This document shows positions 9,661 to 22,605 of a stretch of 64,000 nt of DNA, piece by piece; position 1 is the stretch's first letter, and every line of letters starts with the position of its first letter. The stretch is from Zygnema cylindricum (lineage: Eukaryota > Streptophyta > Zygnematophyceae > Zygnematales > Zygnemataceae). The notes under the pieces were generated by a model, which did not search any database, was not told where the DNA came from, and saw nothing but the letters and a program-made list of their open reading frames with translations. The position numbers and the translations under genes are program-made. Location: assembly GCA_037447655.1 (NCBI GenBank), contig JBBHKE010001947.1:39712-103711 (forward strand), in the 5' to 3' direction.

Positions 9661-12117
9661 ACCGAAATTGATAGTTTAATTCGATTATTTAGGAGATGAA
9701 CTCGGAACAAACAATTGGAAAAATAGGTGATCTTATTTGTACCTCGTGATTTATTTTCCTTTGGCAATTTCCTTTGGCAAGGAAATTGACATTTCTTACG
9801 ATGGATATACAAAATAAATGGGCCCCTTTAAAATTGTCCTCTACTGAAAAGACTGGTTTATGTTTCGACTGTGAGGGTGTTGTGAGAGAAAAGGACGTTT
9901 GTTTAGTCTGGAGGTTTGCACTCTATTGAGGGCTATTGGGTCTCCCGGGGAAATTTATTTGGATCCGAGAAGAAGAGAGAGATAGAGACCACGAGGAGGG
10001 TGGGAGAGTAAGTGGACATGTGCAGCGAGAAGTTTGGAAATGGTTCGGGTAATTTGGAAGATATGACCAAAGATGGTCCCTTTTCCCTTTTTTACTTTTT
10101 TTCATTCCCCCCTCTTTATATTATATTTTTTTTATAAATTTATGTAGATTAGGATGAATGACACCAAATAAGGCTCTTCTGCAGTTGCTAGAATCAAAAT
10201 TATTACTTTGTTGTTTTGAGCGGTGCCTCTTTTGTCAATATTTTGGCTTAGAAGGTACGCCAATAATGTGAAAGGTAGTCTCAAAAAGTGTTGCGATGCA
10301 ACAAAGCCTTTCAAAGAGTTGGTACATTCAGTTTTTTTTTCCCCTTACGGTTTTTTTTTTTCTTTTTTATGTATAACTTATAATACTAGACTCGTTATTT
10401 GTGAATTGGAGGTATGGTTGACTTTTTTGAATTTCGGGCTTTTGCCTGGAGAGGGTAATTGTTTGGTTTGGAAAAAAATACATTTTGAAATTAATGTGTA
10501 ATCCATTAATGAAACATTTAACTTTTTTCGGGGTTTGAAACACTTCCTGGGCTTTTCAAGCCGGTCAGCTAGTAGAAATGCCACGAAAGATGGGTAGTAT
10601 GTATCCCTAGTCTTTTGGATATTTACACTTTATGAAATTAGGTTTACATTCAATGAGGTAACTTTTGCTTTCTATATGTGAAAGTCTTATGATCTTCCAA
10701 TTCCTTGTTTTTTTTTTCCATTGCATGTGCTACTGGTGGACGTTAGTGTTTCTTTTTCCTTTGCAAATCTTGTATGGTGTATCTTACTAATGTTTTTTTG
10801 GGCTTCGTTATTAATTGATGTAATGACTACCATGGAGCTTTAGTTGCTGGATGTAAAAGATTCCATTTCCTGATCTCCCTCATAGGCTTGTGACAACATC
10901 ACGATATTTTGTATTATTATGTTTTGTGTCCTTTACTCCGCTAATCGTTTTTACTATTAAGTTTTTTTGGCCTCTTAAAACATCCTTTTTTCGTACACGC
11001 CTGTCAGATTGTTAATCCGATGATGCTTTTGGAAGGCAAGACTAATGGCGGTCTCCGATTGACAATCCGACAAGTGTGCACAGGAATAAGATGTTGTAAA
11101 AGGCGAAAAAAACTTTAATATTAATAACGAATAGCGGCATAGTTTTCTGTATTAACTGATGTACTTCATCGAAATGGAGGTTCAGATGTTCGAGAGTACT
11201 ACCCAAACGAATTGCATTATATTTAGGTGGCTCTGGCGGTGAATGGCCAATTTTCAGAATCGACGGTTACAACTGTGTTCAAGAAAGAGGGTAACATTTG
11301 GCGCGGAATCTGGAAATATGTCGATAGAAAAGACAAAAGAACAGCATCGGCAAGCCATGTCTAGGATTAGTGATGTAGGCAGTGTCAAAAATTAAATATG
11401 ATGTCACAATGTGTAGAAAATTACTGTCGACTTCTACAATGTCACAACAAAGTTATCCAGTATTGAATAATCACAACACGTGGGTCCACATCCATGATCT
11501 CCATGTTTGTGGACCTTAGCTTGTTTGTGGGGTAGACTCCTCTAGGTTTCTTTTTTTTGTAGGCGGTCAACTGTGGTATTTTTGTTTTGGATATTTGCTT
11601 TGTTAGGACTGTTGTGTTTGTTTTTATTTTATAGACATACTCACATTCTTGCGGCTTCTTCAAGTCTTTAAATGTCTTTTCAGTTTTACCCCTTTTGAAT
11701 ACAGATGGTATTGCCATCGCATTTTTTTGCAAAAAAGGCTCCTAACAATATAAAAATTTCACGACTTTAAGTGACGTCTTTTGTTTTCGGACCTCGGAAC
11801 AACCCAAAAAAACTTCATTTAAAACAAAGTTTTATCTCAAATTTACGATTACACGGGCACGTGTCCTAGCGCGTAAAACATTTTAACTCCAATTTTATTG
11901 TACTCGTTGGTTTGGCGGGAGCCAAATGTTATCTGTTAGTGTGCCCGTTATCCATTAAGTTTCTGAACAGTTTCATAACTCAAATGTAGTCAATATTTTT
12001 TCACCATTTCGTACTTCACGTGTACTAGTTCTGTACGTTCTGTACTTTATGCCGCAAGTACTGTACTTGTGAGGGGCAAAAGTCGTTCTTGCGGGTAGTG
12101 TTTCTTTTTCAAAATTG
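9661..12117. other. Intergenic, no gene recognised
   Basis: AT-rich sequence with many T runs and only short frames without recognisable products. The one structured item is an imperfect 22-bp inverted repeat (10996-11017 against 11057-11078). Around 11850-11870 there is a CACGGGCACGTGTCC string that resembles an end of the TIR elements that follow, probably a relic. Confidence 0.55.
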
Positions 12118-12120
12118 TTA

Positions 12121-12894
12121 GGGTATGGCCCCATGTGGCTAAGTTCGTGTTTTTTTTGTCGTTTTCCTTTCAAAATTAGCGCCGTACTGCCTAAGTTGCG
12201 ACCGTACAAATAAATCGCAAATTTGTAGAGTATAATTTGCGTCATTCTCGAACTTAGGATGTACGAAAAGTTGTCGTCTTGCGTTTTTTCGACCCAGTGT
12301 CACGTCATCTTCAAACTTATCATAAAACACATCGGCAATGTGTTTTAAGCTAAGTAAATCCGTTTGCCCCAATAGGAAAACATATTCCCACGTGTGGAAA
12401 GTTTTCAAAAGTTATTGACGACTGAAAAAAGTTCATGGTTTGTTCGTTTTTGTCCGCATGCATCTTGTACAGTTTTTTTTTTGCAAGTGTCTCGAGGCTG
12501 CAGTTTCATTTCACGCAAAGTTGAAAAATCTGCGAAGGTGAAAAATCTATGAAGTCTTCGCGGCCAGACGGGAAAGGTTTACGTAAAGACATGTTGTATA
12601 GCCACGGCTGCAAGGTTATACGTCTACGATGTCACGCAATGACATGCGGCATGCCAAGTCTTTTCAAAAATTACGATGTGTCTTGCGACGCTTCGAAAAG
12701 TTTCAAAAAAATACGGTGCGACAAAGACGTACATGGTGACATCCGTCCAGGGTATTGTCGACGTATACAATCGTCATAAACTTAGGCAACAATTTCGATT
12801 AAACACATAAAGACGCTTGAAATCCGCGTCCGCCGGATGCGCGCTAAAATACAAAGAAAGTTCGCTAAGTTACAAAGTACATGGGCACATACCC
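12121..12894 (+). mobile_element. TIR element T1 (PIF/Harbinger-like MITE)
   Basis: The left end reads GGGTATGGCCCCATGTGG and the right end, inverted, GGGTATGTGCCCATGTAC. The flanks are TTA (12118-12120) and TTT (12895-12897), a near-match to a 3-bp TTA/TAA duplication. There is no transposase ORF. Related copies at 19642-22231 and 24124-26114 are interrupted by later insertions, so T1 serves as the uninterrupted reference. The superfamily assignment rests on target-site and TIR form only. Confidence 0.7.
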
Positions 12895-12897
12895 TTT

Positions 12898-13084
12898 GAC
12901 GTAGAAGTGGGTCGCGATGATAATAATGTCAAATTGACGTACTTTTCAAATGTTCCTAGATGACGCAAAATGAACTTATGTTTTTGCCCATTTTTCGTGG
13001 AACGTAATATTTTCTCGTTGCAAGGCCCATTTTCTATGAAAACGACGGAAAAAAAACTTTACTTGAACACATGGGCACACACCC
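12898..13084 (+). mobile_element. Right-end fragment of a related TIR element
   Basis: Ends in CACATGGGCACACACCC followed by TTA (13085-13087), the inverted family terminus. Its interior resembles the right part of the elements at 20319-22138 and 23262-23959 (GATGACGCAAAATG stretch). I could not locate its left end. Confidence 0.5.
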
Positions 13085-13127
13085 TTAGTCATTAGAACCT
13101 CAATCCAAAAAAATTATGTATGTTTTG

Positions 13128-14160
13128 TGTAGAAATTAATGGTTATTTTTAGTATTTTCTAGGTCTAAAATGATAGGCAGAAAACAAGCCGAGGCAGTCT
13201 GCTTCTAACTTCTCTCTTCAGCTCTCACACTTGTCGCAGTCAATGAAAGTTGAAGAGGAAGCTAGAGCCATGGCTGCCTATGCTGCTTAAGAGATAGAGA
13301 GACAGGTGGTAGATTTTGGTAGATTTACCAGATTATACTTAACGGACCCAAGATTTGATCCCGGTACCTGCCGTCCGTCAACTCTAAGATAGACGGTAGC
13401 TTTATCCTATAGTCTAGGATCGGTGCTAAGACATATAGGGTTTGAAAAATATATAAACTGTAAAGCGTGAACTTACTCATTTAACTCAAACTGTAGACGT
13501 CACGCATGGATACAGGTTTGTAAAGTACGGAGTACGGTATGGTTCCGAATTGGATACTACGCATTTTTTTTCGACAGCGAAACAAATATCAATTGACGAT
13601 TTATGCCGGTTACGATTAAAACCCGGTTTTAATCGGACTACCGCGAAGGATGCCGAGATGGCGGAATAGGATTTTTGCAGTTTTCGGTCACCGCCACATC
13701 GATTGACACGTTGCACAACCACATAGGATTACGACATCTCAAGGGATTACAAGAACGAATCCCGATATGACATGTGTCAACAGGTTGGCCATGTCGTACA
13801 ATGGCCGTACATAAAGTACATCAGCACCTATACCTTTCTATACAACACAATATTTTGATTGGTGCCGTACTTTAGTAGATAGAGTTTTAGAGAGAGAAAC
13901 GACTTAGGAAAATTTGTTAGATAAGACCCTCTCTCCCAGAGAGCCTCTGTACCAAAGGTCAACTTTGACCCTGGAGAAATTCAGAGATTCTTTTTGCTAT
14001 CGACTCAAAGGAGTCTTGCCTTCACAGGGGTGGAGATGGTCAGAGTATTTGTCTACGAGGGTGCAGCTATTTTTTGCTGAAACACAAAGAGGTCAGGGTT
14101 ATCCTAGAGGCTTCGTGTGAGCTACTTACTGTGAGGGCCAATGGAGGTCTCAGAGTTGTA
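13128..14160 (+). repeat. 5' LTR of element 1
   Basis: Begins TGTAGAAATTAATGG and ends GTCTCAGAGTTGTA. On the minus strand it has tRNA-like boxes (B-box complement GATTTGATC at 13352-13360, A-box-like complement at 13406-13416). The TATA box seen in related LTRs is not recognisable. Confidence 0.85.
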
Positions 14161-14173
14161 GGTTATAGGCCCA
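14161..14173 (+). promoter_or_regulatory. Primer-binding site of element 1 (initiator tRNA anticodon arm)
   Basis: GGTTATAGGCCCA directly follows the LTR. It differs by one base from the complement of the plant initiator tRNA-Met anticodon loop and stem (GGTTATGGGCCCA), as recalled. This is the half-tRNA priming type known from Drosophila copia and yeast Ty5. Confidence 0.7.
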
Positions 14174-14205
14174 CCCTCTAGGGTGCCCATCTTTAATGGA
14201 ACTGG

Positions 14206-17200
14206 CTTCATATACTAGGAGAGTATGACGACAGGAGCTCTATGTGAGAAAAGGTTTTGGGGAATAGTGAGTGGACGGGTGAGGCGTCCACCTAGTCTTA
14301 GCATCCCTCTAGGGTTTGGAGGAAGCAGATTCACCAGAGATGCAGATCCATCTCCAACGAAGGAGACAAAAGAAGGGGAGGTGGTGGACAAAGGAAAGGA
14401 GAAAGAGACGATCACACTGATAGCAACGAATTCGGCATTCATGTCACCTACTCCGAGGAACGAGGAGAATGATACTAATACTTGGGACTACAACAATATG
14501 GCGGAAAAGCACTTCATCCTCCGCCATCTTACTGAAGGGGCTTGCAGCTCCTCATTTGCAGGTAGACGGGGCATCCGATCTTTGAGTGACTCTCATAGAG
14601 ATGTACTGAAGTGATACGATTCAGCAACAGCAGTTGGCTGATCAGAAAATTAACGCATATGTATACAAGGGGGGGAAGATGTTTGATTTTTGTAATGAGC
14701 TCGCAACACTTTTCATGGAGCTAAAGAGTGTTGGACAGGTTGAAACTGAAAAAATGAAGGTTAACTGCTTGCTCATGAAGTTACCAGATGAGTTCGAGAA
14801 CATAGTCAATTGTGTGCAGGACTTGCCACACTCAAGGTGGATATGGAATTCAGTGGTAGGGATGATTCTCGTTCGGGAGAACACGATTGAGATTTGAAGG
14901 GGAGGAAAGAGTGGGCAAGCCTTCGCAGCTGGGACCGATTGGAAGAACAAGGATTCCCGTAGACCGGTCCGAAATTATGGAATCGAGGGGGCAGAAAAAT
15001 CAGAACGAGGAGTTTGGTCTTAGGGCTCCAAAGGGTTTGTGTCATTTTTGTAAGAAACCAAGGCACTATATGGCGGACTGCACTAAGCTAACCGAACTTC
15101 AGTTAAAGGAGGGGTAGATCGGTGGACCTCCAAGAGGAAAGAAAAAGGCTCTTATGACTCAAGTACACGAAGAGGAATCCGAGGACGAGGACGGTGAGCT
15201 CTTGCTGGATAAGGAGTTGGAGGCAAAGACCGAGGTCGAAATTCCTCGAAAGCAGAAGTGTGCTTTTGGAGGTTTGAAAAGTGAAGGAGGTTGAATCGTG
15301 GATTCCGGTGCCTCCATGCACATGTGTAAGGAAAAACACATGTTCACTAAGATGAGAAAGATTCCCACCGTAGAGATAGAGTATGGGGATGGGAGGGTAG
15401 TCACTACTACTATGGTAGGATCCGTAGATCTGAAAGTCTTACTGGAGGAAAAGACATTTATATTGATATTCTCTGATGTGTTGTTTATTCTAGAGTTAAA
15501 CAAAAACCTCATCTCAACGTCTGTGTTAGATGAAAAGGGTTTTGAGACTAGCACTAGGAAAGGATTTTGAGACTAGCACTAGGAAGGGAACCTTTACTGC
15601 TAGCTTTGAGGAGGAAGTTTATTTCACTGCTGAAAATGGTAGCCAAGGAATGTTTAGGCTGATTTTAAGCAATGAAAAGAAGAAACTTTAGTATGTTGGT
15701 GTTCATGATATTATGTTGTGGCATAAGAGGCTTGGACATGTGCATTTAGATAAGTTGAACGAAATGAATAAAATGGGAATAGTGGAAGGAATTCAGTTCA
15801 GAGAAAGGGAAAACCTAAGTGACTGTAGTGGTTGTGCTCAAGGTAAAGCACACAGATTACCCTTCCCAAAGGAAGCCACTTACAAAGGGGAAAAAGTGTT
15901 AGACTTGGTACACACTGATATTTGGGGACCGGCCAAAGTGCCCCGACCCGGTGGTAAAAGGTTTATAATGACAATCACACGATAAGTCTCAACACTCTAG
16001 AGTGTATTTTTTGAAAAATAAATCAGAAACCCCACAGGTTTTTAAGGAATATAAAGCATGGAGTGAGAAACTCCATGAAACCCCTATTAAGAGAGTAAGG
16101 AGTGATAATGGGGGAGAGTATACCTCGAATTAGTTTGAGGATTTTATGAGAGAAGATGGAGTACAACACCAAAAGGCATTTCCTGAAAACCCTGAGCAGA
16201 ATGATGTAGGCGAGAGGTTAAATAGAACACTTAGTGATAGTACCAGGAGTATGCTCTATGATAAGAAAATAGGAAGGAGATTTTGGGCCGAAGCTATGAA
16301 TTGTGCAAATTATCTCAAGAATATAGTTTTTACCTCGACGGTAAAAGGCCAAACTCCTTATGAGAGATGGACCGGCCGAAAACTAGATGTTTCACACTTA
16401 AAGGTTTTCGGTAGTCAAGTATTCAGCCTACACACAGATCGATCAAATTGGAAGTTGGATCCGAAAGGAAAACCAAGATATCTGGTAGGATATGATGAAG
16501 ATGTAAAAGGATATAGAGTCTATGATTTCAAGAGAGAAGATATAATCCTAGTAAAGCATCTAATGGTCATGGATGAAGGGAAATCTATAGATCCTTTTAA
16601 GCATACAAAAACAGCCAAAATCAGATTTGAGTCAAAAAATTATGATGACGTTGAGCTTCCTAACTATCCGGGTTTTCGAGAAATGATGATCTTGCAGGTA
16701 CAAATCAAACCGAGGAGGATTCATGCGCGCAACCCCTAGTGCCAACTCCAACCGAAGTGGAAGACGTGGTGGAAATAGACTTGGAATCGAGGGATAGAGG
16801 AGAAGTCAAAACTATTCGAAAGAATCCATGAGAGCCATCCATTCTCACAACAGATTTTGAGGGTGGAAGGAGAAGCAGCAAAAGATTGCAAGAGAAACAA
16901 GTTAACAATAAGGTAACCAAACTGTCTCATCCCGATGAACCCCAAAGTTATGGTGAGGCGATGAAATATCGTGAGAGGAACCGGGGGAAGACAGCCATTA
17001 ATGAGGTGATGGCTTCGATTATGGCAACCAATACGTGGGAATTGGTGGACTGCCCCCTTGATAAAAAACCAATCGGGATTAAGTGGGTATTCAAATTGAA
17101 ACTTAACCCGGATAACACCATTGAGCGCTACAATGCTTAGTTGGTGGCGAAGGGATTTACCCAGAAAGAGGGAATTGACTACGAGGAGACTTTTGCTCCG

Positions 17201-18480
17201 GTCTCAGGTTTCCCTCTGTTCGGATACTTCTCACTATGGCGGCAACAGAAGACATGGAAGTGCATAAGATGGACATCAAGACAGCCTTCCTACATAGAGA
17301 GTTGGAAGAGGAGATTTTTATGTGACAACCCGCAGGATTTGTGGTACAAGGGGAGGAGACTAAGGTATGCCGATTGATCAAATCTTTGTATGAACGGAAA
17401 CAGGCGCCTGACAATCGAACAAGAAGCTCAAAGAGTTTCTTTCAAGTTTGGGATATATTCGTATCAACTCAGATCAGTCAATTTATTTGTTTGAAGATGA
17501 GGAAGGAATTATTTTTATTGCTATTTATGTTGATGATTTGCTTGTTTTAAGTAAATCCATGGATAAAATACATAAGTTGAAAAATGATCTAAAAAGATGA
17601 TTTGAGATGAAAGATATGAGAGATGCAAGGTATGTTTTTGGAATTCAGGTAGAGAGAGACAGAGATAGAAATATAATAAGATTAACTCAAAAGGAGGCCA
17701 TTCGAAATATGTTAGAAAGATTCCAAATGGAGAAGGCTAATAGTTGTACCACTCCTATGGAACTAAAGAAGGGAAGTGAGGGGAGTGTGGAAGAGGGAGT
17801 TATAATCTTAGATGATGAGGTAGGCTCGAAAGAGAAAAGATTTATGCAGACCATCCCTTATAGACAAGTAGTGGGCAGCCTAATATATTTCATGAATTGT
17901 ACGCGTCTGGACATAGCCGCAGCTGTAGGAGTATTAAGTAGGAGTTTGAATGCTCCCACTAAGAAATATAGAGGGGCAGCTAAGAGAGTCTTTAGATATC
18001 TCATAGGGACTAGAGATATATGGTTGCATTTGGGTGGGAACAATACTAACATCACCACTTGGAGTGATGCCAACTATGGGGATGCTCCTATGAGGAGATG
18101 CACGTCTGGGTATGTATTTTATGTGGGTGATGGGGCTTGCTGTTGGAGCAGCAAGCAGCAAAAGGTCATTGCTCAGTCCACCATGGAGGCTGAGTACATG
18201 GCCTTTTGGTCTGCTGTAAAAGAATTGATGTGGGACAAGTCTTTGCTTGGTGAGCTAAATCACCTTAAGAGTGGTGTGCAATTTTTTTTTTTTGATAATC
18301 AGGAAACGAACGCTATTGCTGCAAATCCTAAACATCATTTTAAAGCCAAACACATGGACAATAGACTCAGTTTTGTTAGAGAAAAGGTAGAAAAAAATAA
18401 TCAGTCTAGAGTACACACCAGATAGCAAGATGGAAGGAGATATGATGACCAAACTTGTGCCTTGCCCTAAGCTAACTTTC
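14206..18480 (+). pseudogene. Broken gag-pol of element 1
   Basis: Colinear copia polyprotein remnants in several frames: gag about 14206-15115, with a CCHC knuckle starting CHFCKKPRHYMADC near 15041; protease motif DSGAS near 15301; GAG-pre-integrase and integrase 15713-16740, with HTDIWGP near 15918 retaining the first catalytic Asp; reverse transcriptase 16886-17600 with YVDDLLV near 17527; RNase H 17607-18425 with TTWSDANYGD and QSTMEAEYMA. In-frame stops and frameshifts interrupt every part (for example near 15113, 16134 and 17324). It cannot yield a full polyprotein. Confidence 0.9.
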
Positions 18481-18532
18481 TGCCGGGAGAAGTGTGGTAT
18501 GAAATTAATGAGTGACTAGAAAATAAGGGGAG

Positions 18533-19583
18533 TGTAGAAATTAATGGTTATTTTTAGTATTTTCTAGGTCTAAAATGATAGGCAGAAAACAGGCCGAGGC
18601 AGTCTGCTTCTAACTTCTCTCTTCAGCTCTCACACTTATCGTAGTCACTAAAAGTTGAAGAGGAAGCTAGAGCCATGGCTGCCTATGTTGCTTAAGAGAT
18701 AGAGAGACATGAGGTAGATTTTGGTAGATTTACCAAAATATACTTTACGAACCCAAGATTTGATCCCGATACCTGCCGTCCGTCAAGTCTGAAATACACG
18801 GTAGCTTTATCCTATAGTCTAGGATCGGTGCTAAGATATATAGGGTTTGACAAATATATAAACTGTAAAGCGTGAACTTACTTATTTAACTCAAACTATA
18901 GACATCGCGCATGGATACAGGTTTGTAAAGTACGGAGTACGGTATGGTTCCGACACGGATACTGCGCATTTTGTTTCGACAGCGAAACAAATATCACGCA
19001 ACAATTTATGACGGTTACGATTAAAACCCGGTTTTGATTGGACGACCGCGAAGGATGACGAGATGGCAGAATAGGATTTTTGCGGTTTTTGGTCACCGCC
19101 ACATCAATAGACACGTGGCACGACCACATTGTATTACGACATCTCCGGGGATTACAGGAAAGAATCCCGATATGACATGTGTCAACAGGTTGGCCATGTC
19201 GTACAATGGTCGTACAAAAAGTACATTGGCACCTATACCTTTTTGTACGACACAGTATTTTGATTGGTGTCGTACTTCAGTATATAGAGTTTAAGAGAGA
19301 GATAGGACTTAGGAAAATTTGGTAGATAGGACCCTCTCTCCCAGAGAGCCTCTGTACAAAAGGTCAACTATGACCCTCCATAATTTACTGATTATGGGAG
19401 CAAATTCAGAGATTCCTTTTGCTATCGACTCAAAGGAGTCTTGCCTTCACAGGGGTGGAGTTCGTCAGAGTTTTGGTTTGCCAGGGTGACAGTTATTTTT
19501 GCTGAAACACAAAGGGGTCAGGGTTATCCTAGAGGCTCTGTGTGAGCTGCTAATTGTGAGGGCCAATGGAGGTCTCAGAGTTA
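18533..19583 (+). repeat. 3' LTR of element 1
   Basis: Aligns with 13128-14160 with many substitutions and small indels, starts TGTAGAAATTAATGG and is followed by the TTTTG target duplication. Its antisense tRNA-like B-box complement is at 18757-18765. Confidence 0.85.
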
Positions 19584-20318
19584 TTTTGTCGACGATTTCA
19601 AACCCTAATGTAGGTTAAGTAATGTTGTCAAAGATTCCTTAGGGTATCTCCCCATGTGCATAAGTAATGGTTTGTTCCTGTAAAACTTAGCAACGAATTG
19701 CCTAAGTTGTAACCGTACGAAGGAATCGCAAATTTATAGAGTATAATTTGCGTCATCCTCAAAATTAGGATGTATAAAAATTTGTTGTCTTGTACTTTTC
19801 GAACCAGTTCCACGACAAAAAACGTCATCTTCAAACTTATTTTTTAAACACATGCGCGATGTGTTTTAAAACTATGTATTTTTCGATAAACAAATAGGAA
19901 TATATATTCGCAAGGGTGGTAAGTTTTGAAAACTTTCATACTATTTCGAAGGACAAAAAATAGTACAAGATTTGTTATGTTTTGTCCGTTTTTTTCAATA
20001 CGACGAAGAAAAGTACACAATATGTTTGGTTTTGTCCGTTTTCGACCAGTACGAAATTGTTTTTTGCAAGGATATCGAAATTTCGATGCCATTATACGTT
20101 GATTGGATAGGCGACGCAAAGGCAAAACGCATCTTCTCTGACCGTGAAAGTACACAGATTGTGATGCGGTACGTCTACAATGTCACGGTAAGACATGCAA
20201 CGTCACAAGCAGTTCCTAAAAATAACGTGCGACAACACAGATTGTAGACGTTGACAACCGTCACAAGTATTGTCGACGTGTACAATCGTCACAAACATAA
20301 GTTACGATTACGTTCTTA

Positions 20319-22138
20319 CGGTGTGTCTCTATGTACTTAAAACTTAAAGAATTTACTTTGTTTTTTAGCGCAGGTCCGGCAGACTCGGATTTCAGGTGTC
20401 CCTATGTGTACCAAACGAAGTTGTCACATAAGGGCGTGGCGATTGTATACGTCGACAATGCCCGTGAATGCAATCGACAGTGTACAATCTGTTATGACGC
20501 ACGCTATTTTTTGTAACTGTTTGTGACGTCGTATGACTTTTCGTGACATTGTAGACGTACCCCCTTATTGCCTGTGTCGTTTCACGGTTCAAGAAGATGT
20601 GCTTTACCTTTGCGTCTCATGTCAGCTCGACGTGAAATGGCATCGGAATCTTTAGACTCCCTGGGAAATAAAATCCGTTCTAGGCGCAAACGGCCAAAAC
20701 CAAACAAATTGTGTACTTTAGCTTGTCGTACTTGAACGTAAACAGACAAAACATTGCGGATCGTGCAAATTTTCGTCGTCGCTTGAATTCATTTGAAAAT
20801 TTTGGAAAACCTTTTACACGTGCGAATACGTGTTCTTATTTGTTTTTTAATATACTTTGTTTTAAAACACATCGGCCATGTATTTAAAAAAATAAATGAA
20901 GATGACTTTTTTTGGCGTGGCCATGAGTCGAAGAACAAAAAACGAAAACATGTAGTACATTTTAAATTCGATGATAACGCAAAATGTACTTCTCTTTTTT
21001 TCTATTTTTTTGTACGGTTGAAAGTTACGCAATACAACTCTAAGTTTTAGGGGAAAACAACATGAAAAATGCATGTTGAAATTAATAGATTTATAGAGTA
21101 TTTTCTAGGTATACATATGTTAGTATAAAAGGAAAAAGAAAAGGACGGACAACCTGCCTCCACCTCCTCTCTCAAGCCCCCATACTTGTTGTAGTCACTG
21201 AAGGATAGAGAGGGTGGTTGAACCATGGATGCCTTAGTTCAACATGCTTTTATTTTTAGTATGTTACTAAAAAGATACTTGACGGACCCAGGACTTGATC
21301 GTTGTACTTGTCGTCCGTCAAGTTGGCCGGAAGCGGTCAGCTTTATCCTATTAGACTAAGACCAATGCTAAATGATATAGGGTATGATAGATATATATTT
21401 ATTTAGGAGTGAACGAATTCATTTAACTGAAACTGTATACGGCATGCATAGATACAGTTTTGTAAAGTACGAAGTACGATACTATTTCGAAATGGATATC
21501 ACGCATTTTGTTTGACATCGAAACGAATATTGCGCAAGTATTTATAACGGTTGAGATTGCATTTCGGTTCATATCCAACGGCGCACCTCATCGCCGAAAT
21601 CTCGGAGTGGTCACTTTGGCTTTTTGTGACATGGCATGACCTGGCGCCACGTAGAGAGATCACATTTGGTCGCGGGAATTCCGAGACACCTATGGACAAG
21701 TAAAAAGAGGGCACGCGTCCACGTAATAGCCTTGTCGTACATTTGTCGTACAAAAGGTACACCGGAAGTAGTACTTTTTGGTACGGTGCAACAATAATAA
21801 TTGGTCCGTACGTCATTAGATAGGAGTTATTAGAGGGAATTAGGACTTAGTGTTTTTTACAGTCACATCTCCCCTTGAGGGTTTGTATAAAATAGGCATC
21901 TTTGCCACACCATAACTTATCGCGTGATTGGGCATTTTCAGATTTTTTTTTTCTTACGGACTCAAGAGAGTCTAGGCTGCACAAGGGTGCAGTCAGATTG
22001 TCTGCCTGTCTGCTTGGGTAGCAGTGGTTGCCATTGAAAGTGGGTTAGTTAATAACTATCTAGAGGCTTCTTGAATTCTGTAGTCTAATGGAGGACACAG
22101 AATTGCAATGCCCTTACTATGGTTATAGAGACGCACCC
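20319..22138 (+). mobile_element. TIR element T2b nested in T2a
   Basis: Starts CGGTGTGTCTCTATG (first G mutated) and ends GAGACGCACCC. TTA flanks it at 20316-20318 and 22139-22141. It matches the element at 23262-23959 once the solo LTR at 21074-22107 is removed. Confidence 0.65.
21074..22107 (+). mobile_element. Solo copia LTR inside T2b
   Basis: A 1034-bp sequence from TGTTGAAATTAATAG to GACACAGAATTGCA that aligns with the LTRs of the array at 26588-36908. No internal region follows. The flanks are ATGCA (21069-21073) and ATGCC (22108-22112), a one-mismatch 5-bp duplication. It contains a TATA-like TATAAAAT near 21887 and minus-strand A and B boxes (complements at 21357-21368 and 21292-21300). 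It probably formed by LTR-LTR recombination. Confidence 0.8.
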
Positions 22139-22585
22139 TTACACATAGGGATAATTGAAAACCGGGTCCGGCGGATCCACGCTAAAATACAAAGTAAATT
22201 CGCTAAGTTACAATTACATGGGGACATACCCTTACTTTTAATAGTTATATCGTCTAGTTATCCATTACTACCCTATCATTTTAGACTTACCTGTAGCTTT
22301 TTTAAGTCCTTCGTGTCAACAAAGAAGTAATTTTGGAAATAACTTAAGAAACTTTCCCATGTGCTAAAGTTACACCTAGTTTGTGTCGTTTTCCTCTATA
22401 ACTTGGAAAAAAAACGAAAAAATCTGCAGTCGTACCGAAAAAAAAATAAATTACCACCGTACAAGTTGCGTTACCTTAAAACTTTATATGTACTACAGTT
22501 TGTCGTCTACCGCGATGCAGTTTGTCGTCTAGCGTGTTTCGACCCACTTTCTCGTCCTCTCGGCTCATCTTCAAACTTTATATAC

Positions 22586-22605
22586 AATCACCTCGCGAGG
22601 TGATT
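22586..22605. repeat. Perfect 20-bp palindrome in T5a
   Basis: AATCACCTCGCGAGGTGATT equals its own reverse complement. The second T5 copy has the same site, extended to 22 bp, at 26352-26373. Confidence 0.95.

Larger units (their letters stand above)
13128..19583 (+). mobile_element. Decayed Ty1/copia LTR retrotransposon (element 1)
   Basis: Two LTRs (13128-14160, 18533-19583) enclose gag-pol remnants. A 5-bp target duplication TTTTG is present at 13123-13127 and 19584-19588. A half-tRNA-type primer site follows the 5' LTR and a polypurine tract (AAATAAGGGGAG) precedes the 3' LTR. The LTRs differ at many positions, and gag and pol carry numerous stops and frameshifts, so the insertion is old and cannot move on its own. 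Confidence 0.9.
19642..22231 (+). mobile_element. TIR element T2a (PIF/Harbinger-like), interrupted
   Basis: Ends GGGTATCTCCCCATGTGC and, inverted, GGGTATGTCCCCATGTAA. It is flanked by TTA at 19639-19641 and 22232-22234. It is homologous to T1, with a long insertion (20319-22138). The uninterrupted T1 shows the ancestral interior around this site. No transposase is encoded. Confidence 0.7.
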
